Shown one piece after another: positions 24,241-34,865 of a stretch of 64,000 nucleotides of DNA. Origin of the DNA: Mesorhabditis belari (Eukaryota > Nematoda > Chromadorea > Rhabditida > Rhabditidae); contig CAUEEP010000900.1 of the NCBI GenBank assembly GCA_958450365.1, forward strand, positions 617,501 to 681,500, given 5' to 3'. Position numbers and translations under genes: made by a program. Every line of letters starts with the position of its first letter. Position 1 is the stretch's first letter. The notes beneath the pieces were generated by a model. That model made no database searches, had not been told where the DNA came from, and saw nothing but the letters and a program-made list of their open reading frames with translations.

Positions 24241-25440
24241 TTACCATTTGCAGACATCACAAAAAGCGGATACCTTTTTTCAAAAGTGATTAATGAGATG
24301 TGCAATTCTTTAGGACAACTGATCTTTTGAATACTTTGACTCGAAAAAACTGAAGCTTTACTTTAGAAACACTTTAGTTTTTGATTATCTCTTATTTTCC
24401 ACATTTTTATCCCAATTTTATTATTTTGCTGATTTTGCTGATGATCCGCTCATAACACCAAAAAAAGGATCTTGTTTTTTGCCGACAACATTCCTGTTTC
24501 TGTTCTTTTCCCCGCTCCACTTACCCATTGTCCATAAGATTTCCATCTGTAGTCCAATGTTATCACTTGAATTTCCCCTCTCATCTATCATTCATTCCAT
24601 TTCCCCCATCTTTTCGTTGTCTAGTTTGACCTGATAAATGTTCCCTAAAAGACAAAGTTTTCCGAAATTTTTGCCAATTTTTCTATCATTTCTCGTATTT
24701 ATTTTTGAAAAATGAGCGTTCAGATTGGTTTTCAAGATTTAACGAGTGATGGATTGGTGATTACAGCTCAACAGAGAAGGGTTCATTTTGAAAAATCATA
24801 GATAACTTTGCACACAGAAGCGATCTCCTGCCATTTCGGCTGGCGATACTGTATTCTTTCATCCGATTCTAATTCACGGATCTGGAACGAATAGAACCAC
24901 AGGTGAATAGATGACTTTCATCTTAAACTTACCCACTTACAGGTTTCCGAAAAGCGATCTCCTGCCATTTTGCCAATGATGATGTTTGTCGCTATCAGCC
25001 AATCACTCAAGGACAGGTTGGGGAATTCGTCTAATGATAGAATACAGAAAAATGTCACAAATCTTGGCTTAAACTGGCTTAAATGTGTATTTCTAGAGCA
25101 ACACAGCAAACGAGGTTGTGGGAGAATAAATGACCAAAAGAGTCTTTTTTGATCAAATATTCAAACGCCAGCTTTTCCAGGGAGTTTGGCGAATGAAAGC
25201 AAAAGCCGTGAGCGGAGTGAGGAACCATCTTTGATCTTTGTCTCGCTGATTTCATGCTGCTGTAAATAAATTGTGCTTTCACCTTTCAGATACGAATGGA
25301 TTGGTTCTGTTGATTGATATGATTGAGATTGATCTGATCTTGTTCTCTATCTCTTTACATCAGATCAGATTTATCTAACAGTTCTATTAGAAACAGCCGG
25401 ATCTGGATTTCAGCCTTAAAATTGTGGCAACAGTTCGATG
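24241..25440 (+). pseudogene. Third PHYH copy with large internal deletion
   Basis: 24,246-24,810 repeats the PHYH upstream region and exon 1 (start codon at 24,712, MSVQIGF). At about 24,812 the sequence jumps into exon 7 ([10 protein letters not shown] region), then exon 8. Exon 9 is cut after about 25 bases by another deletion, and exon 10 and the 3' flank follow. Exons 2-6 are gone, including the H-x-D iron ligands. No functional enzyme is possible. It sits directly upstream of the intact receptor gene at 25,784, in the same arrangement as at the left window edge. Confidence 0.85.
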
Positions 25441-25783
25441 TTTTGCATATTAGGTTGGTAAATAAGTGTTTTCGTTACTTTTCATCCTTCTGTTTAAGAC
25501 CAATAAATCCACAATTGAACTACGATTTGTTTCATTAGAAAGGTCAATTATTTTTCTGCAAATGAAGATTAAATGGGTTTACAAATGTCTTATGAATCGA
25601 TTTCTTTGGGAGTGTGAAGCTGGTTAGGAAAAAAAGGGCAAAACTCTTCAAAAACACCTGCCTTTTCAAACCGCTTTCACCAAATTTACTTTCTATTACC
25701 TATTAACCCTTTTTTAAAAGAAAATTTTCGATTCGCCAAACAGCCTTCCCCTCTAGACTTCTCAGCCATCGATTTCTTTCGGA
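25441..25783. repeat. Dispersed repeat and receptor upstream region
   Basis: 25,450-25,690 is a copy of the repeat at 11,991. The final about 110 bp (TTTTCGATTCGCCAAACAG ... CTCAGCCATCGATTTCTTTC) is conserved upstream of all four receptor starts, including the inverted one at the left edge, and so probably carries their promoter. Confidence 0.5.
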
Positions 25784-27249
25784 ATGGTGGACAAAAAGGT
25801 TTATGAATATCCATTCCTTTATATCCGCACAATGAATATCACTGGAATTTTCGGTGGATCGATCAATTTTTTCACCATCTACTTAATCGTTTGGGTTTCA
25901 CCGAAAACGATGAAAAATTATCGATATTTCATTTTGTTTTATCAAGTAAGTGCTTTGGGAATCTTTATTATGGAAAAAAGGCTATTTCAGATCTCCTCAA
26001 CTCTTTTTGAACTACTTCTCCACTCTGTGACAATGGAATTTTATTTTCCGGCTCTCGGCGCTCGATTGTATGGCTTTTTATATGAGATATTTCATATCCA
26101 TGTGACAATACTATTTGTGAGTCAATCAAAGCAATCAATAAGAAGGTAATTTCAGGAAATTGGACTGTTCTTGATTTTGAATACGCTCCTAGCCACAGCT
26201 CAATGCTTTATTTATCGACATCGATTGCTGTTACCGGAAGATCATTGGTTGAGGTATTCATCCAAAGATTCCTTTATTCTTTTGTTTTAATAAACTTTTC
26301 TTTTAGATTTTCATTGCGCAATTGGGTCCTCATTCTAGTTTTTCATTATTTTCTTTTTCTATTTATTGGTTCTATCTCTATTCTTCGATTACCGCTTGAA
26401 CATCCACCAAATGCACAAGGATTGGAGAAGTTGTTGGAAGTAAATACTCAAAAAGAACTAATCCACAAAGATTTAAAGAAGTATTAGTATTTAGAACATT
26501 AAGAGTATCTGGCAAACGTGCCAAAAACTGAGCGAGCACTGTAGTCTATCGTTCAATTCTAGGATTACCCAGAATATTCATTCCTCGGAACTGACGTCAA
26601 TGCCTGGATTGCTTACATTTATCAACCAATCTTCCCACCAATTCTCAATTTCTCTTCGGTACTTGCGAATGAAATTCTTATCCCTGTTGTTGCAACAGAA
26701 TTGCTATTATTTGTGAGTTCTTTATTTCCACACATCAATCAAATCCTTTAGTCAATTTCCTTCGTGATTCATTCAATTTATCTCCTTGAAAGTCCATTGA
26801 TTCATATGAGTGCAAAGACAAAACAATTACATAAAAGGCTCGTCTATTCTTTGTTTGTGCAGGTGCGTTTAACAAAAAGGACAAAAAAACTCGATTGTTT
26901 CCAGATAATGATCCCATTTTTCTCTATAGCTGGCCCATTGGTCTTATTTGTATTTTTAGCAGTAACAGGCAAAATTTTCGACCAAATGTGGTTAAATGGA
27001 AGCGTTACTCTTGGAAGCAGTCACGCCACTCTGTCATCGATTTTGATTTGTGCTTCCACTGAACCGTATCGAGTCTATATTTTGGATGAAATCAAACGAA
27101 TTCTGAAGTGAGACTCAATTGACAACAAAGAGAAAGCTTTCTTTAGAAAATCATCGCTGAGTCGTCTCCAAATCGTTTCTCATCCAAATTCAAGAATTCT
27201 CTTTCGACATTCAATTCATAGCGGACCGCAGTTTAGCGGGCCAGTTTGA
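25784..27249 (+). CDS. Serpentine chemoreceptor, Str superfamily (Srh/Sri-like), intact
   Basis: Eight exons (25,784-25,945; 25,991-26,116; 26,156-26,253; 26,307-26,439; 26,563-26,712; 26,752-26,862; 26,905-27,107; 27,147-27,249) give 361 residues with seven hydrophobic spans and no break. Diagnostic segments: SPKTMKNYRYFILFYQ after TM1, an aromatic/basic QCFIYRHRLLLP after TM3, MSAKTKQLHKRL before TM6, and HATLSSILICASTEPYR in TM7 with the conserved PYR. These fit nematode seven-transmembrane chemoreceptors of the Str superfamily, nearest the Srh/Sri classes. Such receptors usually act in sensory-neuron cilia. Two tandem relatives downstream are broken, so this is the only intact copy here. 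The start is the ATG shared by all copies. Confidence 0.85.
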
Positions 27250-27572
27250 TGTCAATAAATTCCTGATTTTACTCAATTTTACTGCACAGTACAAAATACA
27301 GAAGTGGAAAGAATTTGATAATGGCCATAACTTGGTACCTATGAGTTTTAGCCCGCGCAATAAGCTGGTCTAATATCGCGATTGAAGGTAGGCGGCCATC
27401 TATCGGGAGGATGGAAAGGATGTGCGACGTTCAAAATCATCACTGGATTGACATGCAGCAGGCTCGGTATCATCTTTGAGAAGAGCGGCGCAACTTCTTG
27501 GGGCTCTTCGGATCGGTAGATGTAGAAGTAGAGTTGCAGTATCTCGCAACAACCTCAAACTTGGGTAATTAA

Positions 27573-29596
27573 TTAAATTATTATAAAAAGAATAAAAATC
27601 ACCCGGCTAGAGTGATTTGATGGGTTTACAAATTTTTGGAGATGCGGGAAGGCTTGGAAAAAACAAGATCGTCACTCATCAGACACCTGAGCACAGTCTA
27701 GATCGATTGAGTTTTAATTGCAGATAAATTTAAAAACAGAATAAAAAGCACAAAAAACAAAAAAATAAGTTGTTAATCTATAATTCTTCCTCTTGCTCAC
27801 TTTCATCTTCGCTCAAGTACAGCAGTTCCTCAAATCGGCTTCCTATCTTATCAATTTCCAGCGCATCTTCACCAGAAGTGACCGGATCTCCTCCACCGTA
27901 AGACGTCTTCAGCGCTTTGATTGACACAATTAGATTTTTTCCATTTGTGGTCGATTGTGGTTTTCTTTTTTTTCGTAGCATAAGCTCCCTTGGCTTTCGA
28001 AAAACAACAGTAGCTAGATTCTATTTGGCGCCCTCCTGCCATCTCGGCTTGAATCTTTGTATTATGATCCAAAACTGCCAGCATAGTCCGATATTCAAAT
28101 CCTTTTCGACAAAAATATTTTCTTTTCGGACGATACTTGATGCAGAGTGAATGAAAGTTTTCAACATAGGATGTAATATTATCAATCCTCATTCGTTCAA
28201 AGTCGCTTATGAAGCAAGTCTTTGCTGCAATTTCCAGAAGCATTGAATATATCGTAGAAGTGGAAAGAATTGGGTCATGAGAAGATTGATAGTTCAAGGG
28301 GTGTGAGCACTCTGTCGTTGCGATAAAATTTTCCGTGTTGAATTTTGTACCCAATTTTATCTCCAGGGGATAAACAAGAAGTTTAGCGAATGAGTCATTC
28401 GCCCAGTTGTGGATGCCTTGGATATGGAAAAAGAATAAGAAAACCTTTTCCACACATTGTTTCGGATTAGCTTCAAATAGTTCAACGGTTGTAGCAATGT
28501 ACAAGAAAACGACGTGATAAGTCTCTCATTTGCTTTTTCTCTTGATCCCCTTTTAATTTTCTCGTTGCTGCCATACACTCTTTCTTCAATGAACCCAATC
28601 GGTGCCAAGGATCAAAATAGACCTTGAATTTGCGTTTTTAGAGGTAAGATACAATCTGATTATTTTTATCTGTTGTGATACTAGCAATATCCGCCTTTGC
28701 CTCGATGAAACAAATTGACCGTTTCACTCCTTCTAATTCCATTGCACCGCTTTTGTTTCCAGTTTCACTTTTGTGAACAATAGCAAAATCTATTACTTGC
28801 TTGGTTTCGATTTCGATAGCCGTAACAGCACAAAATTCCGCTGAATATCCTGAAGAATCGAATTGGCCATCCATTGCAATTCCAATAGCCCCTTTCCGAA
28901 AACGCTCAAAGATTTCTTGTTTTTTGACCGCTCGGAAGTTTTCCACAATCTGGGCATCTTTGTAATAGTTTCTCCAATTGAGCGAATTCAACAATAACAA
29001 ATGCTGGCTTTTCGATTAGCTCTTCTTCCGCCTCCATTTTGTTTAGAAATCCTAAAAATATATTTTATGATCGTATAATAAAATAGCAAAGGAAATAAGC
29101 TTGCAAAAAAAGCAATCAATGGATAGGCACCTATTTGAGAAAATTACCGTAGTCAAACCGTTAGTTTGCGTTCGATCAGCCAGATTTTGGTATCATTGAC
29201 CGAGCCTTTTAATTCCTCATCGAATGATACAAAAAAATTGGGCTAACTGAATGAAAATTGGGGGTTTGACTACGGTAGTTTTCTCAAATAGGTGTCTTTT
29301 AGAAAACGCATTACTCGAGAGGAACACACTCTAATGGATAGCTTAGAGTGTTTTGATAGCCTTTTGCATTATCTAAACATAAAATCTTCATTTGGAAAAA
29401 GGCATCTAGAGATGCTAAAAAACAAAAGTGTAGATGGAAAGTCTAAAGAAAACAAAAACAAAAAATAATGCCTGACTTTTGCTTTGCTTCCGCACTCACC
29501 TTGTAGATGAACTATGCGTGCCTTACAGCGTCTCCAAAAATTTGTAAACCCATCAAATCACTCTAGCCGGGTGATTTTTATTCTTTTTATAATAAA
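27573..29596 (-). mobile_element. Kolobok-like DNA transposon with roughly 60-bp TIRs (unit 1 copy)
   Basis: Inverted ends ATAAAAAGAATAAAAATCAC at about 27,578 and the complement near 29,590 extend about 60 bp (through GATGGGTTTACAAATTTTT). The minus strand encodes a transposase-like protein in pieces from 29,000 to 27,778. It has GIAMDGQFDSSGYSAEFCAVTAIE (first acidic residue), a segment KSGAMELEGVKRSI, TTDKN, FDPWHRL and then HPLNYQSSHDP. It ends with SYVENFHSLCIKYRPKRKYF and LAVLDHNTKI and an acidic tail. This series of motifs is seen in Kolobok-like DDE proteins; the assignment is tentative and no THAP domain is visible. The piece boundaries are frame changes, so it is probably inactive. 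The left 480 bp lie outside the tandem duplication. Confidence 0.65.
29128..29305. mobile_element. Palindromic MITE inside the Kolobok-like element
   Basis: GCACCTATTTGAGAAAATTA at about 29,129 is mirrored by TAGTTTTCTCAAATAGGTGTC at about 29,275-29,295. The inner arms read CCGTAGTCAAACC / GGTTTGACTACGG. It is also present in unit 2 at about 45,085-45,265. Confidence 0.65.
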
Positions 29597-29599
29597 ATC

Positions 29600-30089
29600 A
29601 GCGATATCAAAATAAAAAAAACAGGTGGTTGCCGTAAAAAAAAGTTTTACGGCGCCCCCGGCCGCGATTAATAAACTATCACAGGATATAGCCAGAAGTA
29701 CCACAAACTTTTAAAGTCTTACTGACTATTGTTTGTTTTGCGAAAAGCTGGCTTCCTGTCCTTACAACTCAAAGATAAAGTCTGATTTACTGTGCAAGAA
29801 AAGACTCTATCGTACATACGAAGTGTACAATAAAGTCTTTAAAGCAATCAACAGCGACAGTAACGGTATTGAGCTGGATTGGGTATGTCAATTTCAATCT
29901 GACATTCCTATAGCTCTGACGTCAATCTGTTCCCAAAAATCGACATTCGAAAACAATTCGAAAATCTGCCTTTTCAAATAGCATCTGCTGATCAGTCACC
30001 TGCCTTCATTTCATTTCGATTCGCCGTACAAACTTTCCCCTTAGACTTCTCGGCTTTACTTTTAATCTCAGCCATCGATTTCTTTCGGA
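29600..30089. other. Spacer upstream of receptor copy 2
   Basis: No gene supported. A short open frame at 29,733-29,981 is not preserved as an exon in any way I can support. The last about 80 bp match the conserved upstream block of the receptor family. Confidence 0.4.
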
Positions 30090-31689
30090 ATGGTGAACAA
30101 AACTGTTCCTGAATATCCATTCCTTTATATCCGCGCCATGAATATCACTGGAATTTTCGGTGGATCGATCAATTTTTTCACTATCTACTTAATCGTTTGG
30201 GTTTCACCGAAAACGATGAAAAATTATCGATATTTCATTTTGTTTTATCAAGTAAGTGCTTTGGGAATCTTTATTATGGAAAAAAGGCTATTTCAGATCT
30301 CCTCAACTCTTTTTGAACTACTTCTCCACTCTGTGACAATGGAATTTTATTTTCCGGCTCTCAGCGGTCGAATGTATGGATTTTTATATGAAATATTTCA
30401 TATCGATGCAACAGTACTATTTGTGAGTGAATCAAAGCAATCAATAAGAAGGTAATTTCAGGAAATTGGACTGTTCTTGATTTTGAATGGGATCCTAGCC
30501 ACAGTTCAATGCTTTATTTATCGACATCGACTGGTGTTACCGAAAGATCATTGGTTGAGGTATTCATCCAAAAATTTCTTTATTCTTTTCTTTAAATGAA
30601 CTTTTCTTTCAGATTTTCATTGCACAATTGGGTCCTCATTTTAGCTTTTCATTATTTTTTTTTTTCTATTTATTGGTTTTATCTGTATTCTTCGATTACC
30701 CCTTGAACACCCACCAAATGCACAAGGATTGGAGAAATTGTTGGAAGTAAATACTCAAAAAGAACTGATCCACAAAGATTTAAACAAGTATTAGTATTTA
30801 TAACATTAAGAGTATCTGGCAAACGTGCCAAAAACCGAGCAAGTACTGTAGTCTATCGTTTAATTCTAGGATTACCCAGAATATTCATTCCTCGGAACTG
30901 ACGTCAATGCCTGGATTGCTTACATTTATCAACCAATCTTCCCACCAATTCTCAATTTCTCTTCAGTACTTGCAATTGAAATTCTTGTCCCTGTTATTGC
31001 AACAGAATGGCTATTATTTGTGAGTTCTTTATTTCCACACATCAATCAAATCCTTTAGTCAATTTCCTTCATGATTCATTCAATTTATCTGCTTGATAGT
31101 CCATTGATTCATATGAGTGCAAAGACAAAACAACTACATAAGAAGCTCGTCTATTCTTTGTGTGTGCAAGTGCGTTTAACAAAAAGAACAAAAAAAACTC
31201 GATTGTTTCCAGATATTGATCCCATTTTTCTCTGTAGTTGGCCCATTGGTTTTCTTTGTATTTTTAGCAGTAACAGGCAAAATTTTCGACCAAATGCACG
31301 GTTCCAATACGATTCCTATTAAGTTCCAATACGGTTCCAATACGGTTCCAATACGGTTCCTATTAGGTTCTAATATGGTTCCAATACGGTTCCATAACGG
31401 TTCCAATACGGTAACACTTCCATTCTGGTTGAATGGAAGTGTTACTCTTGGAAGCAGTCACGCCGCTCTGTCATCGATTTTGATTTGTGCTTTCACTGAA
31501 CCATATCGAGTCTATATTTTAAATGGATTTAAAAGAATTTTAAAGTAAAATCCAAAACGAGAAATTTTCAAATTAAAAGCTTTTAGGAAAGCATCAGTTG
31601 GGCATCTGCAAATCGGTTCTCATTCAAATTCAAGAGCTTTAGATCGACTTCGAGCTCATATTAAACCTCGTTTGAGTGGAAGAATTTAA
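30090..31689 (+). pseudogene. Serpentine chemoreceptor copy (unit 1), frameshifted, with minisatellite insertion
   Basis: It has the same eight-exon structure as the intact gene at 25,784 (exon 1 30,090-30,251; exon 2 30,297-30,422; exon 3 30,462-30,559; exon 4 30,613-30,746; stop at 31,689). Exon 4 is one base too long: an 11-T run replaces TTTTCTTTTT, which shifts the frame after HYF and brings an early stop. Exon 7 carries about 130 bp of GGTTCCAATAC-type repeat (31,300-31,420) between TM6 and TM7. That insertion keeps the frame and would add about 40 residues containing several GSNTVPIRF-like units. Apart from the T run the gene would be open, so either it is a young pseudogene or the run length is a sequencing error. 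Confidence 0.8.
31300..31420. repeat. Minisatellite in receptor exon 7
   Basis: About a dozen imperfect copies of GGTTCCAATAC / GGTTCCTATTA. Absent from the intact receptor at 25,784. Unit 2 has a different insertion at the same codon position (47,222-47,350). Confidence 0.85.
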
Positions 31690-31901
31690 TTTTTCCCAAA
31701 CTTATGCAAATATTCAAATATTTATCACCAATTTTGCCTGTAATAATCAAAATATTTGTTCGTATCTCCCGCATAATCGATACTCGGAATGATCAATGAC
31801 GAGGCGACGCTCACCGATTTGCTGAATGAAATGAATGAAAATCCTTTTAGATAAGCCTTGGTTATCAATTGCTTTAAAGTACATTTCCAAAATGAAATCT
31901 C

Positions 31902-33909
31902 TTACTTTGTCCTCAATAAATGCCTCCACCATTGATCGTATTTCTCCCGCCATTCTTTCACAATCCATAACACTCCAAAGGGAAATGTGGTAAATGATCT
32001 AGAGATTCATTGATTGAAAGTCTCAGAATATCTTCATAGTTTTCAGATTTTCGGCAAAGCTTTTAACACTTACAAAGTTAACATCAAATCCACTCCAATC
32101 ATCATCACTTGACCGATTATCGAATCGGATTCAAATGCTGTGAAAGCAATGCCGCCAGTGATTGAACCAAATGTCTCACTTATGATGGTGATGATGAGAA
32201 AACGACGGAGAATCTGAATGGGAGATCTGCTTCTGATATGGAATTTTTCAAGTTTAAGTTGGAAAGTTTTCTTGCCTACTCACCACAAACACTCGCATAT
32301 TCTCTTTGATTTGATATCGAACGGATAAATCATAAGGTCGATGACCGAAACGGGGAGTTAAACTCTCGACTCGTTCATGTTGTTGGACTCGATCCAACCA
32401 TTTTAACACTTTTGAATTATAGGTGAATAAGAAGGCACAAAGCTGAAAAAGAAAGGATTCAGATCTGAAAATTGTCAGACATTTGAATTGGCTGTACTTT
32501 AAACGAAAGTACGAAAAGAAACGAGACTTTCTGGGCAAAACACAATTATACTGTGTTTTCCTATGTTATTGACCAACTCTAAATGGACTTTAGATCTCGT
32601 GGACCGTGAGTTCCTTTCCCAATTTCCTCATTTCCATTCCCTTCCTTTCAAAATGTACTAGAAACTTCTTTTTCCCCATATTTCCCCTCATTTCACTCAC
32701 CATTCCCGACAATAAAATGGCGCCCAATAATGAGATCACGACACCGATCACTGTTCTCAACATATCGTAGGCAATTGCTAAATAAAGCATTACAGATCAC
32801 TCTTTGTGATGACGTAATTCCAAGAACTGGGGTATGTCCTCAGTGTTTCCAATTTGATTAGAGTCAATGATGCAAGTATTTCAAGCTTTGTTAGAGTTTG
32901 TGGTTACGATTACGATTAGTTTACGATTACATTAGATTACAGTTAGATTATGTTTTGTGCTTTTGTTTCTTACTTTTCTTGAATTTTAACAAACCAATGC
33001 AACTGAAGGTGGAGAGTGTGAGAAAGATGAGAACTGAGCTTAGCATTATTGAAAGAGAGATATAGGTGCGAGGCGACTTTTCATAGTCCCAGAGGTAGAT
33101 CGTGGCCATGAGTCTGAAATTGGTTCAAGGGTCTAAAGAGATCTCTTTGGCAAAAGGTTTCGTTGACATGTTTCGCTCAAAACTGTGAACCACCGCGATA
33201 TGGGCGAGAATTACTTGCTCGCAAAAGTAACCGGATGACTTGGTGGATAGTATCGCGCTACTACTCCCTGGTTCGAATCCTCTATGAACTTTTTTATTTT
33301 TTTAGGACACTAAATCAAATCTTTAGGTCCTCTAAAGGTCTATAAACATATCGAAAACCAAAAGCTAAAGCAAACTATTTGACCAACCTTTCCAGAGTGA
33401 TCAAAGGCACAATTGAGGCGAGAAAGAGCAATGTATAACAACGAATTAAACCAATAATAAATATCACTGTATCACAAAAGGTTACAGCTAAAAGAAATGA
33501 TTAACGATTTAAAGTAAGAACAAACCATCCCCGAGAACAGCTTGACCTTCATAAAATAAAAGAACGAGTCGGAGAAGTTGATTGAAAAATAAATGAAGTG
33601 AGACAAATTCGAAGATTCGACGCAAATTGATGTGAAATCGACCGGATGTGTGAAGGATTTTGAAGAATGGAACATAGATTATGAAAGAGATAAAAATCGA
33701 GAGAGCTTCAATGATACGAACAACTTCCCAGATACGACAAAGGACAGTGTATTCCTGAAATCATTTCATTACCAAGCCTATCTACACTTCTTTATAAAAC
33801 TTTAGTTGCCAAGAAGCTCTTTCTCACTCACCGAAACCATCTCCATATCAACGAAAATTGGCACATAAGCCTGATATGTTGAATTAAACAAATAGAGAAA
33901 AATAATCAT
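31902..33909 (-). CDS. Sre-class serpentine chemoreceptor (unit 1)
   Basis: Eight exons (33,832-33,909; 33,526-33,754; 33,388-33,487; 32,995-33,113; 32,701-32,777; 32,284-32,442; 32,074-32,213; 31,902-31,998) give an unbroken 332-residue seven-transmembrane protein. Family marks: the MII...NST start, ITLERLMATIYLWDYEKSPRTYI after TM3 (the ER-ATxxxxxYE motif of Sre receptors), and PYDLSVRYQIKENMRV before TM6, which is the LSxRYQxxEN motif. The C-terminus ends WWRHLLRTK. It is convergent with the receptor pseudogene (stop-to-stop gap about 210 bp) and its 3' neighbour DUF268 is on the same strand. Probable sensory-neuron receptor; ligand unknown. The start Met is chosen because Sre proteins typically begin MII just before a short extracellular segment. 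Confidence 0.85.
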
Positions 33910-34865
33910 TTTCAGATATAAAGCTATTGAATATCCATTAGTTGATGAAATGAATGATTTCTTGATTCGAAAGTTTCCTCTTTTCCCCTCGTTTTTCTCC
34001 AAACACGTGCTAAATGGGATAACCAATTTTACGAAGGGAATCGATGCGATGAATTGGATTTCATTTCATTTCAGACCATTTCATACCCAATCTTTTCTTT
34101 CTCTTACTAATCCATTAAACTTTAATCACCTAGTTTTACGGAATAAATGATCAAAAAACAAATGGTCACTGAAGAAATGTTTCATTGGATACGAGAGTTT
34201 GACACTCACTCAAAAATCAGTTTACCTTTTTTTCAATCAAAACAAAGCACAATGAATATTGTGTGATGTTGAGAAAGGTGTTTTCTAAAAGGTGACTCCA
34301 GAAAAGCTACAGTACTCTTTAAGAAAGCGGGCGATCTCTGATAAGCTTTGTCTAGAGCTACGGTAGCTTTTCCACTTTTTAAAAAGCTTTTAATCAAGAG
34401 GATACAAAGCACACAACCGATTAAATTCCAGTATACAGTCAAATATAAAACTTACCGTAAATACTGTAATTGGACCCCATGGGGTACTATTTTTTCCCTC
34501 CACCTCTAGGGTGGGGCACTATTAGACGGGTGGGGTACAATTACAGTATTTACGGTACGAGTACTCACTTTAAACAAAATTCTAGAGGCTATGAACCATA
34601 AAGAAAATTGACAGCTAAGTTGTCATGAATGGTAACTTTATGGTTACTTCGAAATATAGCACTTACCGGTCACACAATCATACGAAAAATGTCCCAGTTT
34701 AGTCCGATTTCGAAAAGAAAAGTATGACGTTCCATGAGTCTCGAAAATTTCCGTGTGACACAAATTATTCTTTGTGCCTTTCTCTTCAACCACAACTTTA
34801 AATGTTCAAAGTTCTTTTCAATTGAATGTTGCATAAAATGTACAACTTTTATTGCCTATAAACAA
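33910..34865. other. Sre upstream region with a roughly 105-bp MITE
   Basis: No gene seen. It carries the MITE at 34,453-34,557. A further short inverted structure (CTACAGTA...CTACGGTAG at about 34,307-34,366) lies before it. Confidence 0.5.
34453..34557. mobile_element. MITE sharing TIRs with the pogo-like element
   Basis: TACCGTAAATACTGTAATTG at 34,453 and its complement ending at 34,557 enclose CCCCATGGGGTACTA and a GGGTGGGGCACTATTAG segment, as in the sub-terminal parts of the 867-3,386 element. The ends are TA. It is present at the equivalent place in unit 2, so it pre-dates the duplication. Confidence 0.85.

Noticed and set aside
31300..31420. Regularly spaced repeats that could suggest a CRISPR-like array
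   Set aside because: Eukaryotic coding minisatellite with no distinct spacers.
31747..31968. Minus-strand 73-codon frame starting MDCERMAGEI
   Set aside because: Out-of-frame reading of the last Sre exon, whose true frame ends WWRHLLRTK at 31,902.
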